Source of the DNA: Candidatus Nitrotoga sp. LAW
Lineage (GTDB): Bacteria > Pseudomonadota > Gammaproteobacteria > Burkholderiales > Gallionellaceae
DNA: 64,000 nt
Direction of reading: 5' to 3'
NCBI GenBank assembly: GCA_003402315.1
Contig: QFXI01000009.1
Location: 1-64,000, forward strand
A model generated the notes under the pieces. The model was not told the origin of the DNA. It did no database searches and was given only the letters and a program-made list of their open reading frames with translations. Position numbers and translations under genes: made by a program. Positions 43,026 through 53,838 of the stretch are shown here, in pieces (position 1 is the stretch's first letter; each line of letters starts with the position of its first letter).

Positions 43026-44441
43026 ATGCGTAGTCGTATTGAAAAAATTGGATTGATCGGACTTGGGTTAATCGCAGGTGTGTTGATTAGCCTGCAATTG
43101 TCTGCCATCGCGGATAAGGACAGCGCCGAGCCGCTGCCAATCGAAGAGCTGCGCGCCTTCTCAGAAGTGTTTGGCCGCATCAAAAGTGACTATGTAGAAC
43201 CGGTCACCGACAAAAAACTTATCACCGAAGCCATCACCGGTATGTTGACTGGCTTGGATCCGCATTCTGCCTATCTGGATGCCGACGCATTCAAGGAATT
43301 GCAAATCGGCACACAGGGCGAATTCGGTGGTTTAGGTATTGAAGTAGGGATGGAAGACGGACTGGTGAAAGTGATTTCGCCAATTGAAGATTCCCCTGCC
43401 TATCATGCTGGCATGAAGAGCGGCGATCTGATCATCAAACTCGATGACGTGATGGTGAAGAGCCTGACGCTAAGTGATGCGGTTAAACGTATGCGCGGCA
43501 AACCAGGCAGCAAAATTGTCTTGACCGTGATTCGCAAAGAAGCGCCCAAACCGTTAACTTTTACTTTAACTCGCGCCATTATTAAAGTGCAAAGCGTAAA
43601 ATCGAAACTAGTCGAACCTGGGTATGCTTTTATCCGCATCACCCAATTTCAGGAGCACACTGGCGAAAACCTCGCGACTGCACTCAATAATCTATTCAAA
43701 CAAAACCAAGGCGCTATGAAAGGCTTGGTGCTGGATCTGCGTAACGACCCAGGTGGCTTGCTCAATAGTTCGGTAGCAGCATCTGCCGCCTTCCTGCCCA
43801 AGGACACACTGGTGGTGTATACCGAAGGACGCAATTCAGATGCCAAGATGCGCCTGACTGCGGTTCCTAATGACTATCTGCGCAACAATGAAAAGGATTA
43901 TCTAAAAAATCTACCCGCAGCGGTCAAAACTGTGCCAATGATAGTGCTGGTGAACGGCGGCTCTGCATCCGCCTCAGAAATTGTCGCAGGTGCATTACAG
44001 GATCATAAGCGTGCCGTCATTATGGGCACCCAAACTTTCGGAAAAGGCTCGGTGCAGTCCGTTCTGCCACTAGGCAACAATACCGCAATCAAGCTCACTA
44101 CAGCACGTTACTTCACGCCTGGAGGCCGCTCTATCCAAGCCAAAGGTATTGTCCCTGACATCGTCGTGGAAGACCCAGCGACTATCGATCAAGATCAAAC
44201 TTTCCGCATGCGCGAGGCTGACTTGGAGCGTCACTTGAGCAACAGTCAAGAGCTTGATACAAAAACAGGCACTACTACCGTGAAGCCCGCCGCTCCTGCA
44301 GCACCCGCTAAGCCTACTAGTAAACGCGAGGAAGGGGATACGGCAAAACCCAAAATGCTTGAGTTCGGATCAAAAGATGATTACCAATTACATCAAGCTT
44401 TAAACTTACTAAAAGGTATGAATATATTGCAAGGGAAGTAA
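43026..44441 (+). CDS. C-terminal processing serine protease (S41, CtpA-type)
   Basis: 471 residues. A signal or membrane anchor (IGLIGLGLIAGVLISLQ) precedes a PDZ domain (GEFGGLGIEVGMEDG to HAGMKSGDLI) and the S41 protease core with catalytic Ser in NGGSASASEIVAGAL and Lys in TFGKGSVQSVL. The Ala/Pro/Lys-rich tail is a linker. It trims periplasmic proteins, often peptidoglycan hydrolase systems, consistent with the EnvC-like neighbour. AAAGG precedes the ATG. Confidence 0.95.
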   Translation: MRSRIEKIGLIGLGLIAGVLISLQLSAIADKDSAEPLPIEELRAFSEVFGRIKSDYVEPVTDKKLITEAITGMLTGLDPHSAYLDADAFKELQIGTQGEFGGLGIEVGMEDGLVKVISPIEDSPAYHAGMKSGDLIIKLDDVMVKSLTLSDAVKRMRGKPGSKIVLTVIRKEAPKPLTFTLTRAIIKVQSVKSKLVEPGYAFIRITQFQEHTGENLATALNNLFKQNQGAMKGLVLDLRNDPGGLLNSSVAASAAFLPKDTLVVYTEGRNSDAKMRLTAVPNDYLRNNEKDYLKNLPAAVKTVPMIVLVNGGSASASEIVAGALQDHKRAVIMGTQTFGKGSVQSVLPLGNNTAIKLTTARYFTPGGRSIQAKGIVPDIVVEDPATIDQDQTFRMREADLERHLSNSQELDTKTGTTTVKPAAPAAPAKPTSKREEGDTAKPKMLEFGSKDDYQLHQALNLLKGMNILQGK

Positions 44442-44478
44442 GCAGAAAGTCCCTATAACTTCCCCCTCTTCCATACGC

Positions 44479-45234
44479 ATGAATGACGAACAGTTACTGC
44501 GCTATAGCCGCCACATTCTGTTGCCTGACATTGGCATCGAAGGGCAACAGAAATTACGGGATGCGCACGCACTAATAATAGGTGCTGGCGGGCTGGGTTC
44601 TCCTGCTGCCATGTACCTCGCTTCTAGTGGCGTTGGCACCCTCACACTGTGCGACGGTGACACTGTAGACCTAACTAATCTGCAACGCCAAATCGTACAT
44701 CACACTTCCAGCATCGGAATGGCTAAAGTGGATTCTGCGCGTACTTCACTTGCTGAAATCAATCCGGATGTTAACGTCATAGCCCTGAATGAACGCGTAG
44801 ATCAAGCACGTTTATTGGAACTGGTTGGCCGAGTCGATGTAGTGCTGGATTGTAGCGATAACTTCGCCACGCGCTACGCGCTTAACCAAGCGTGCGTGCA
44901 ATTAAACAAGCCTTTCGTATCCGGCGCAGCTACCCGCTTTGACGGCCAAGTGGCCGTGTTTGATATGCGCCATCCGCACAGCCCTTGCTACCACTGCCTG
45001 TATCCAGAACAGCCTGACGCTTTAGAAACACGTTGCGCGGTAATGGGTGTATTTGCCCCACTAGTTGGAATTATCGGTAGCATACAAGCCGCTGAAGCAC
45101 TCAAGCTATTGATGGGAATAGGCACGCTGCTATGTAACAGATTGCTGATAACAGATTTACTGCACATGGAACTACGCACCGTTAAATTAAATAAGGATCC
45201 AGCTTGCTTAATTTGCGGAACACCATGTACATAG
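44479..45234 (+). CDS. moeB: MoeB/ThiF-type sulfur-carrier adenylyltransferase
   Basis: 251 residues. The nucleotide site IIGAGGLGSPAAMYLASSGVG, the DLTNLQRQIVH loop and VDVVLDCSDNFATRYALN are typical E1-like motifs. Zinc ligands are visible as CYHCLYP and CLICG. It adenylates the C-terminus of a small sulfur carrier (MoaD or ThiS). MoeB is favoured by overall length and the ctp neighbourhood, but ThiF cannot be excluded. It begins 37 bp after ctp. Confidence 0.88.
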   Translation: MNDEQLLRYSRHILLPDIGIEGQQKLRDAHALIIGAGGLGSPAAMYLASSGVGTLTLCDGDTVDLTNLQRQIVHHTSSIGMAKVDSARTSLAEINPDVNVIALNERVDQARLLELVGRVDVVLDCSDNFATRYALNQACVQLNKPFVSGAATRFDGQVAVFDMRHPHSPCYHCLYPEQPDALETRCAVMGVFAPLVGIIGSIQAAEALKLLMGIGTLLCNRLLITDLLHMELRTVKLNKDPACLICGTPCT

Positions 45235-45599
45235 TGTCTGGCAGAAAATCCATCTGGGACGAGCAGACACCCTAATTGCCAACATCAGACTCTTTAACAG
45301 CTTACTCAAGCTAGTCCACTTGTATAACCAACCACGACTCGTAGTTGCTCATATAGCCGTAAGATTATGGCCGATGCGGCGAATATCTTCACCACCATGG
45401 TCAATGCAACAACAGCCCCTTTGGTCCAAAAATACGATCACCCGGGTACATTACATTTAGATCAATAGGTATCCGGGCTAGCATAGAGTAAATGGCTATC
45501 CCGGATAAATAGTTACAGATTTTGTCTGTAATATGAATAGTTAATCATTGAAAAGCATATATGCGAATTGCTAACAATGCAGAAGCTACGCAATAACCA
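45235..45599. other. Intergenic stretch with hairpins after moeB
   Basis: 365 bp without a gene. Two inverted repeats are visible: ATCCGGGCTAGC / GCTATCCCGGAT (45471-45506, one mismatch) and TTACAGA / TCTGTAA (45513-45531). Neither has a clean T-run, so they may mark the end of convergent transcripts rather than classic terminators. Confidence 0.35.
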
Positions 45600-45914
45600 T
45601 TATGGCTTGTTAAAAAGCTTGCCAATTTCTTGGTGAGCAAGCTGTTCCATGTTTTGTGGAAATGAACCGCGGGCTGAAAGCGCCCTAAGCACTAAATGTG
45701 CCGGAAGTCTGGACAAAGTCATCGGTGGACGCACAGGATCTTGACCACCGGTCGTGCCTTCATCCTCTATTCCTGCGACGATACCAACATTACTTACTAC
45801 TTTTGTTACTGCGTGATAGTCTTTTTGGTCTTTTAATGCATGGATAATAGCGACTTGAGTGTTAACAATACCAATCAATAATTCGGTCAGATCTTTTTCA
45901 GTTATTGAAGCCAT
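45600..45914 (-). CDS. Small protein of unknown function
   Basis: 104 residues, not recognised. The N-terminal half is an amphipathic helix (EKDLTELLIGIVNTQVAIIHAL) with a Gly-rich middle (GTTGGQDPVRPPMTLS) and a helical end. AAAGGAT stands before the ATG with normal spacing, which supports a real gene. No signal peptide or membrane span. It stands alone between moeB and dsbD, both facing other ways or separated by >130 bp. Confidence 0.6.
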   Translation of the reverse strand: MASITEKDLTELLIGIVNTQVAIIHALKDQKDYHAVTKVVSNVGIVAGIEDEGTTGGQDPVRPPMTLSRLPAHLVLRALSARGSFPQNMEQLAHQEIGKLFNKP

Positions 45915-46047
45915 AATGAATCCTTTAAAATTAAATGTTAAATAAAAGTGTTAAAGCAGACTAGTATCCATCGATCACAAAGGAACTATATATTTTACAT
46001 ATTGGATTACTTCAGTGCACTATTTCGTAGAAAAAATAATCTAAGAA

Positions 46048-47889
46048 TTATAGCCCCACATATTTCAGTAATTGAAGAAATTGTCCCGCATCCTGATATC
46101 CGATTATACGGCGACCGCCCTGCTCGCGCCCTTGCACATCAAAAAACAGGATGGCGGGCGGTCCGAATAACTCAAAGCGTTTTAACACTGCTTTATCTTC
46201 GTCGCTATTGGCCGTAACGTCGACTTGTAGCAATACAGCGTTTCTCAATTTAGCCTGCACCTGAGTATCGGTGAACGTGTAACGCTCCATCTCCTTGCAC
46301 GATATGCACCAGTCCGCGTAGAAATCAAGCATCACAATCTTGCCATTCGCTTGTGCAATTCGGGCATCCAATTCAGCCACATTTTTTACCCGCACAAATT
46401 GCAGAGTCGAGGCTGCTGCTGCCTGGCCGTTGCCAAGTGCTGCCAGCGGACGCAGGATGTCGCGTGCGCCGGAGAGTGCACCGATCAAATAAGCGCTGCC
46501 CAGCAAAAGCGCAAGAATGCCGATGCCTTTCCATAGCTTCTGCCAACCTGAAGCATTGTTTGGCAGCGCATCCAGCGCATGCATATAAATAGCAGAAAGC
46601 ACTAGCAGTGTCGCCCACAGCAACATCTGTATGCTAAGTGGAATAAGCGTTGAAATAAGCCATATCGCGAGCGCCAACATTAATACGCCAAAAAAGCGCT
46701 TGACCGCTTCCATCCATGCGCCCGCCTTGGGCAATAGCGCTCCAGCTGATGCGCCGATCAATAACAATGGCAAGCCCATGCCCATTGCGAGTGCGAACAA
46801 CGCTGTTCCGCCCAGCCAAGCGTCATGTGTCTGCCCAATATACAGCAGAGCAGCCGCCATGGGCGCGGCGACGCATGGACTGACAATAACGGCAGATAAT
46901 GCGCCCATTACAAACACGCCACTCAGATGACCGCCATGCAGACGGTTACTGGTATTGGTCAATTTGCTTTGCAGGGCAGAGGGAAGTTGTAGCTCATAAA
47001 AACCGAACATCGATAAAGACAGCAACACAAACACAGCAGCGAAGCTGCCCAACGCCCAAGGCGTTTGCAATGCGCTGGATAATAGCGTGCCCGACAGTCC
47101 AGCGGCCACGCCGATCGCTGCATAAGCTAAAGCCATGCCAAGCACGTAGGCAAGCGATAAAAGGAAGCCGTGCATTTTGGTGGGATGTGAACTGCGACCG
47201 ACGATGATGCCGGAAAGAATAGGAATCATCGGCAGCACACAGGGAGTGAAAGCAAGCAGCAACCCGGCGCCAAAGAAAAATGACACGATCAGCCAAAAGC
47301 TACCTTGCTTGAATAGTTTGGCGAGCTGCGTACTTTCAGAATCAGCTGGCATTGCAACACCATGCGCCGACTGCGGCGCGGCTTGCGTCTGTGGCGTTGT
47401 TGTTGCGAGACTTGCCTTGGGTAACATGATGCTGAACTGCTTATCTATCGGCGCGTAGCAAAGATCGTTTTCTTTGCACCCCTGATAACTGGCTGCCAGC
47501 GTAATATCCTGGGCCGTATCGGTGGTACGTTCCAGCGTAATCACCGCTTGGAAGGGCTGATGAAATACCGCCATGTCACCAAAGTTGGGATCAGACTTCA
47601 TTTCCCCTTTTGGCATGGACACATTCGTAATTTTTACGCCCGCAACTTTTGCGGAATCGCCCGATAGTGTAAAGCGAACCTTGTCACGGTATAAATAGTA
47701 GCCGGGCGTGATCTTGAAATTGGCAAGCAGAGTGGATGTATCGCGCACGCTAACGTCCAGCCCGAAGGCCTTATCCGGGGACAAAATGACAGTTTCCTTC
47801 GCGCCACCTAGCAACGGCAAGCGATCCAAAAAACTTTCCGCGTGTGATAGCGGAACCAAGCACAATAATATCAACAGTAAGAGACGCAT
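46048..47889 (-). CDS. dsbD: Thiol:disulfide interchange protein DsbD
   Basis: 613 residues from ATG 47889 (a TTG nine bases earlier is possible). A signal peptide is followed by an N-terminal immunoglobulin-like domain with its Cys pair (YQGCKENDLCYAPID), eight membrane helices with the two cysteines in FTPCVLPMIPILSG and VSPCVAAPMAAALLY, and a C-terminal thioredoxin domain with DFYADWCISCKEME. It moves electrons from cytoplasmic thioredoxin to periplasmic DsbC/DsbG and cytochrome c maturation, fitting the many c-type cytochromes here. Confidence 0.95.
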   Translation of the reverse strand: MRLLLLILLCLVPLSHAESFLDRLPLLGGAKETVILSPDKAFGLDVSVRDTSTLLANFKITPGYYLYRDKVRFTLSGDSAKVAGVKITNVSMPKGEMKSDPNFGDMAVFHQPFQAVITLERTTDTAQDITLAASYQGCKENDLCYAPIDKQFSIMLPKASLATTTPQTQAAPQSAHGVAMPADSESTQLAKLFKQGSFWLIVSFFFGAGLLLAFTPCVLPMIPILSGIIVGRSSHPTKMHGFLLSLAYVLGMALAYAAIGVAAGLSGTLLSSALQTPWALGSFAAVFVLLSLSMFGFYELQLPSALQSKLTNTSNRLHGGHLSGVFVMGALSAVIVSPCVAAPMAAALLYIGQTHDAWLGGTALFALAMGMGLPLLLIGASAGALLPKAGAWMEAVKRFFGVLMLALAIWLISTLIPLSIQMLLWATLLVLSAIYMHALDALPNNASGWQKLWKGIGILALLLGSAYLIGALSGARDILRPLAALGNGQAAAASTLQFVRVKNVAELDARIAQANGKIVMLDFYADWCISCKEMERYTFTDTQVQAKLRNAVLLQVDVTANSDEDKAVLKRFELFGPPAILFFDVQGREQGGRRIIGYQDAGQFLQLLKYVGL

Positions 47890-48021
47890 CGCTTTCAAAA
47901 CCTTGATAGATGTTATCTATAAAAATGGATGTTTATGGTTTGTTCTGATTTTTAATGGCTATAAGGTATAGCAATCACATTAAAGACAGCCTCCACTTCT
48001 ACCCCTTACAGCTTCACATTG

Positions 48022-48360
48022 TCAGGGGAGGCTAGCAAGAGTTACAGATGTTTCTTGCACGATCCACTGTAAATAGCCGGGCAATCCCACGTTAACCGAG
48101 ACAGCAATGATCTCAGGAAGTTCATAGGGATGATGCTCACGGATGACGGCCTCAAGATGCGGGTAAGCGGCGCGGGTAGTCTTGATCAACAGTGGCACCT
48201 CACTAGCCGTTTCTATTTTCCCCTGCCAGCGATAGACCGAAGTACATTCCGCTAGCATGTTAATGCAGGCGGCGGCCCGACTTTCAATCAAAGCATTAGC
48301 CATGCGCTGGGCGCTCTCACGATTAGGCAAGTTGGTTAGGACTAAAAGAATTCCGTCCAT
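48022..48360 (-). CDS. cutA: Divalent-cation tolerance protein CutA
   Basis: 112 residues. The family signature is clear: VLTNLPNRESAQRMANALIESRAAACINML, then VYRWQGKIETASEVPLLIKT and HPYELPEIIAVSVNVGLPGYLQWI. CutA forms a very stable trimer; its role in metal tolerance is not settled. It lies 5 bp after holA. Confidence 0.95.
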   Translation of the reverse strand: MDGILLVLTNLPNRESAQRMANALIESRAAACINMLAECTSVYRWQGKIETASEVPLLIKTTRAAYPHLEAVIREHHPYELPEIIAVSVNVGLPGYLQWIVQETSVTLASLP

Positions 48361-48365
48361 TCGCT

Positions 48366-49379
48366 TTATGCCGCTTTCACATTAGCGCAGCGAACCCCCA
48401 ATTGCAGCAACTCATCCCACACGTTGCCACGGCGCAAGCCCTTAACCACCTTGTCCACGTGCGCGGCCTGGCGCAAGGCGCGCTCGGCTATAGCCGGGCT
48501 GAAACGCCGCACAGCGCGCTCCACGAGCTTTTGGCGTGCGCCCCATACACGCGCATCGCGTAGCGCAGAAGCCAAATTGCCGCTGCTCTGCATGGCACGC
48601 AACACCTTGCCCAACGTACGGATATCTTCAGCCAGTGCCCACAGTATCAGCACGGTAGCCGTGCCTTCCGCACGCAGGCCATCGAGAATGTGCGCATACC
48701 GCGCCACATCACCCGCCAGCATGGCCTCGGACAACTTGAACACGTCGTAGCGCGCCACATCCATTACGGAGTCCTTCACCTGTTCAAAAGATAATGGCCC
48801 GGCGGGAAATAGCAGGGCAAGCTTTTGGATTTCCTGATAAGCCGCCAGCAGATTGCCTTCCACCCGTTCCGCGAGAAATACTAAAGTGTCCGTATCAGCG
48901 GATTGACTCTGCCGTTTCAATCGGCTCGCAATCCAGGCCGGCAGTGCATTCAGTGCAATTTCCTCGGTGGCAATTATCACCCCCTGCGCTGACAGCGCAG
49001 TGAACCACTTGCTGCCCAAGGCAGCCTTGTCCAATCGTGGCAGTGATACCAGCGTGACTGTGTCAGCGTTCAATTTCTGGCAATAATCCTGCAAGGCCTG
49101 CGCACCTTCCACCCCCGGCTTGCCGGACGGAATGCGCAAATCTACCAGTTTACGCGTGGAGAAAAGCGATAAACTTTGCGCGCTATTGCGCAATTCCGCC
49201 CATTTAAAGCCCGGCTCAGCGATTAACACTTCACGTTCGGCATAACCCGCCGTGCGTGCTGCAGCACGGATGGCATCGGCAGCCTCGATCGCCAGCAGCA
49301 ATGCCTCACCGTGAATGACATACAGCGGCGCAAGCCCTTGGGCAAGCTGGCGCGGCAGATCCTCCCCAGAAAGTTTCAT
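48366..49379 (-). CDS. holA: DNA polymerase III delta subunit
   Basis: 337 residues. The N-terminal part (LAPLYVIHGEALLLAIEAADAIR) and VSLPRLDKAALGSKWF match HolA, and the C-terminal helical domain has AHVDKVVKGLRRGNVWDELLQL. It opens the sliding clamp in the clamp-loader complex. It overlaps lptE by 4 bp (ATGA), the normal leuS-lptE-holA order. Confidence 0.95.
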   Translation of the reverse strand: MKLSGEDLPRQLAQGLAPLYVIHGEALLLAIEAADAIRAAARTAGYAEREVLIAEPGFKWAELRNSAQSLSLFSTRKLVDLRIPSGKPGVEGAQALQDYCQKLNADTVTLVSLPRLDKAALGSKWFTALSAQGVIIATEEIALNALPAWIASRLKRQSQSADTDTLVFLAERVEGNLLAAYQEIQKLALLFPAGPLSFEQVKDSVMDVARYDVFKLSEAMLAGDVARYAHILDGLRAEGTATVLILWALAEDIRTLGKVLRAMQSSGNLASALRDARVWGARQKLVERAVRRFSPAIAERALRQAAHVDKVVKGLRRGNVWDELLQLGVRCANVKAA

Positions 49380-49888
49380 TGTGGTGATTGCGGCGGTTTG
49401 GCCAAGCTCAAGCGGCGCAATATCTGCTGGATCGCATCCGTTCGCATGTCCTGATAAAGAACCGTTTCCTCCATTTCCTTAGCAAGAATCTGCGTGTTGT
49501 CAAACGACAAATAACGCTGCAACACGATCTCATCTGCAGGAATCCATTCATCCAGTTTGCTATCGTAAGCACGCAACGAAACACGGTAATTCAACTGATA
49601 TTCGCGCACACGACCGGCATCACTTAAAGAAAGTATCTGCTTACTCATCGTTTCGGAAACGATATGCAGAGTCAATTGCGCATTTTCGGACGATTCAACA
49701 AGCTTTACGCCATATAATTGCACAGTGCGTTTTAAATCGAGAATGAAAGGCGCATTGGCATTAGGTGCCTGTATGAATAATGTCTGGAATGGGAATGTAA
49801 ATCCTCCCTGCCCGCGCAAATGAAAGCCACACGCACTTAACAGCAGCGTGAGTATCAGCAGCGGTACTATCAGAAAATTTGTGCGCAT
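49376..49888 (-). CDS. lptE: LPS-assembly lipoprotein LptE
   Basis: 170 residues from ATG 49888 (AAGG six bases upstream); a GTG at 49894 is possible. Signal peptide with lipobox LLLSACGFHLRGQ, so lipid-modified at Cys. FHLRGQGGFTFPF and DAGRVREYQLNYRVSL are LptE features. It plugs LptD to insert lipopolysaccharide in the outer membrane. It lies between leuS and holA. Confidence 0.93.
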   Translation of the reverse strand: MRTNFLIVPLLILTLLLSACGFHLRGQGGFTFPFQTLFIQAPNANAPFILDLKRTVQLYGVKLVESSENAQLTLHIVSETMSKQILSLSDAGRVREYQLNYRVSLRAYDSKLDEWIPADEIVLQRYLSFDNTQILAKEMEETVLYQDMRTDAIQQILRRLSLAKPPQSPQ

Positions 49889-49907
49889 TAGCACCTTTCC
49901 ATTAAGT

Positions 49908-52733
<2,826 letters not shown>

Positions 52734-52878
52734 TTATACCGGCATAATCCTACCCAAGCTGTGCGCGAACTGACAGTTAAGACTGCAAATAGTGGTACGT
52801 TTAAGATGCCTCGGGGTGCAAGGTTCTGCTAGAATGCCGCCAAAATAATTTTTTAATATCCTTCAGGAGAGTTTTACT

Positions 52879-53766
52879 ATGTCCCGCAAGCACCCCGTGA
52901 TTGCTGTGACCGGTTCATCGGGCGCCGGCACTACTACCGCCAAGCGCGCTTTTGAAAATATTTTCCGCCGTGAACACATAAATGCCGCCGTGATTGAAGG
53001 TGACAGCCTGCACAGCCTGGACCGCATGGAATTCCGGGCTGCCGTGGCTGAAGCTGGCAAAACAGGTAATCATTCGTTCAGCCACTTTGGACCCGAAGCC
53101 AACCATTTCGACAAGATCGAAGAGACCTTCAAATCTTATGGCGAAACCGGTTCTTGCAAGCGCCGTTATTACATTCATAGCGATGCTGAAGCGAAAGAGC
53201 TGAATGCGCGCTTGAACACCAGCTTGAATCCCGGTCAATTTACGCCATGGGAAGATATTGCCGCCGGTTCCGACCTGCTGTTTTACGAAGGTTTGCACGG
53301 TATGGTGAAAACCGATACCGTAGATGCAGCCAAGCATGTTGATTTGAGCATCGGCGTGGTTCCCATCGTCAACCTGGAATGGATACAGAAAATCCATCGT
53401 GATCAGGCTGAGCGTGGCTATTCCGCTGAAGCGACGGTAGATACCATCCTGCGCCGCATGCCGGACTATATTAACTTCATCACGCCACAGTTTTCACGTA
53501 CTGATATTAACTTTCAGCGCGTGTCTACGGTGGACACTTCCAACCCTTTCATTGCACGTGATATCCCTACACCGGACGAAAGTTTTGTAGTGATTCGTTT
53601 CCGCGATCCCAAAGGCGTGGATTTTTCATATCTTCTTGACATGATTCAATGTTCATTCATGTCACGCTCAAATACCATTGTCGTACCCGGTGGTAAAATG
53701 AGCTTTGCGATGGAAGTAATTCTGGCTCCAATCATGCATGAAATGCTGCAGAACAGAAATAAATAA
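52879..53766 (+). CDS. prkB: Phosphoribulokinase (Calvin cycle)
   Basis: 295 residues of the short bacterial class I type. VIAVTGSSGAGTTTAKRAFE is the ATP P-loop, EGDSLHS the substrate Asp loop, and DLLFYEGLHGMVKTD the Walker B-like segment. It converts ribulose-5-P to ribulose-1,5-bisP, the CO2 acceptor, so the organism probably fixes CO2; Rubisco is not in this window. AGGAG lies before the ATG, and a strong terminator follows. Confidence 0.96.
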   Translation: MSRKHPVIAVTGSSGAGTTTAKRAFENIFRREHINAAVIEGDSLHSLDRMEFRAAVAEAGKTGNHSFSHFGPEANHFDKIEETFKSYGETGSCKRRYYIHSDAEAKELNARLNTSLNPGQFTPWEDIAAGSDLLFYEGLHGMVKTDTVDAAKHVDLSIGVVPIVNLEWIQKIHRDQAERGYSAEATVDTILRRMPDYINFITPQFSRTDINFQRVSTVDTSNPFIARDIPTPDESFVVIRFRDPKGVDFSYLLDMIQCSFMSRSNTIVVPGGKMSFAMEVILAPIMHEMLQNRNK

Positions 53767-53787
53767 CTTTTTTATAATTTGATGTTG

Positions 53788-53826
53788 GCGGGGAATCAGG
53801 CATAGTTTCTGGTTCCCCGTTTTGTT
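53788..53826 (+). terminator. Intrinsic terminator after phosphoribulokinase
   Basis: CGGGGAATCAG and CTGGTTCCCCG pair over 11 bp (one G-U) with a 9-nt loop, followed by TTTTGTTT. It ends 13 bp before uvrD, so uvrD needs its own promoter or readthrough. Confidence 0.88.
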
Positions 53827-53838
53827 TACGGATACCCG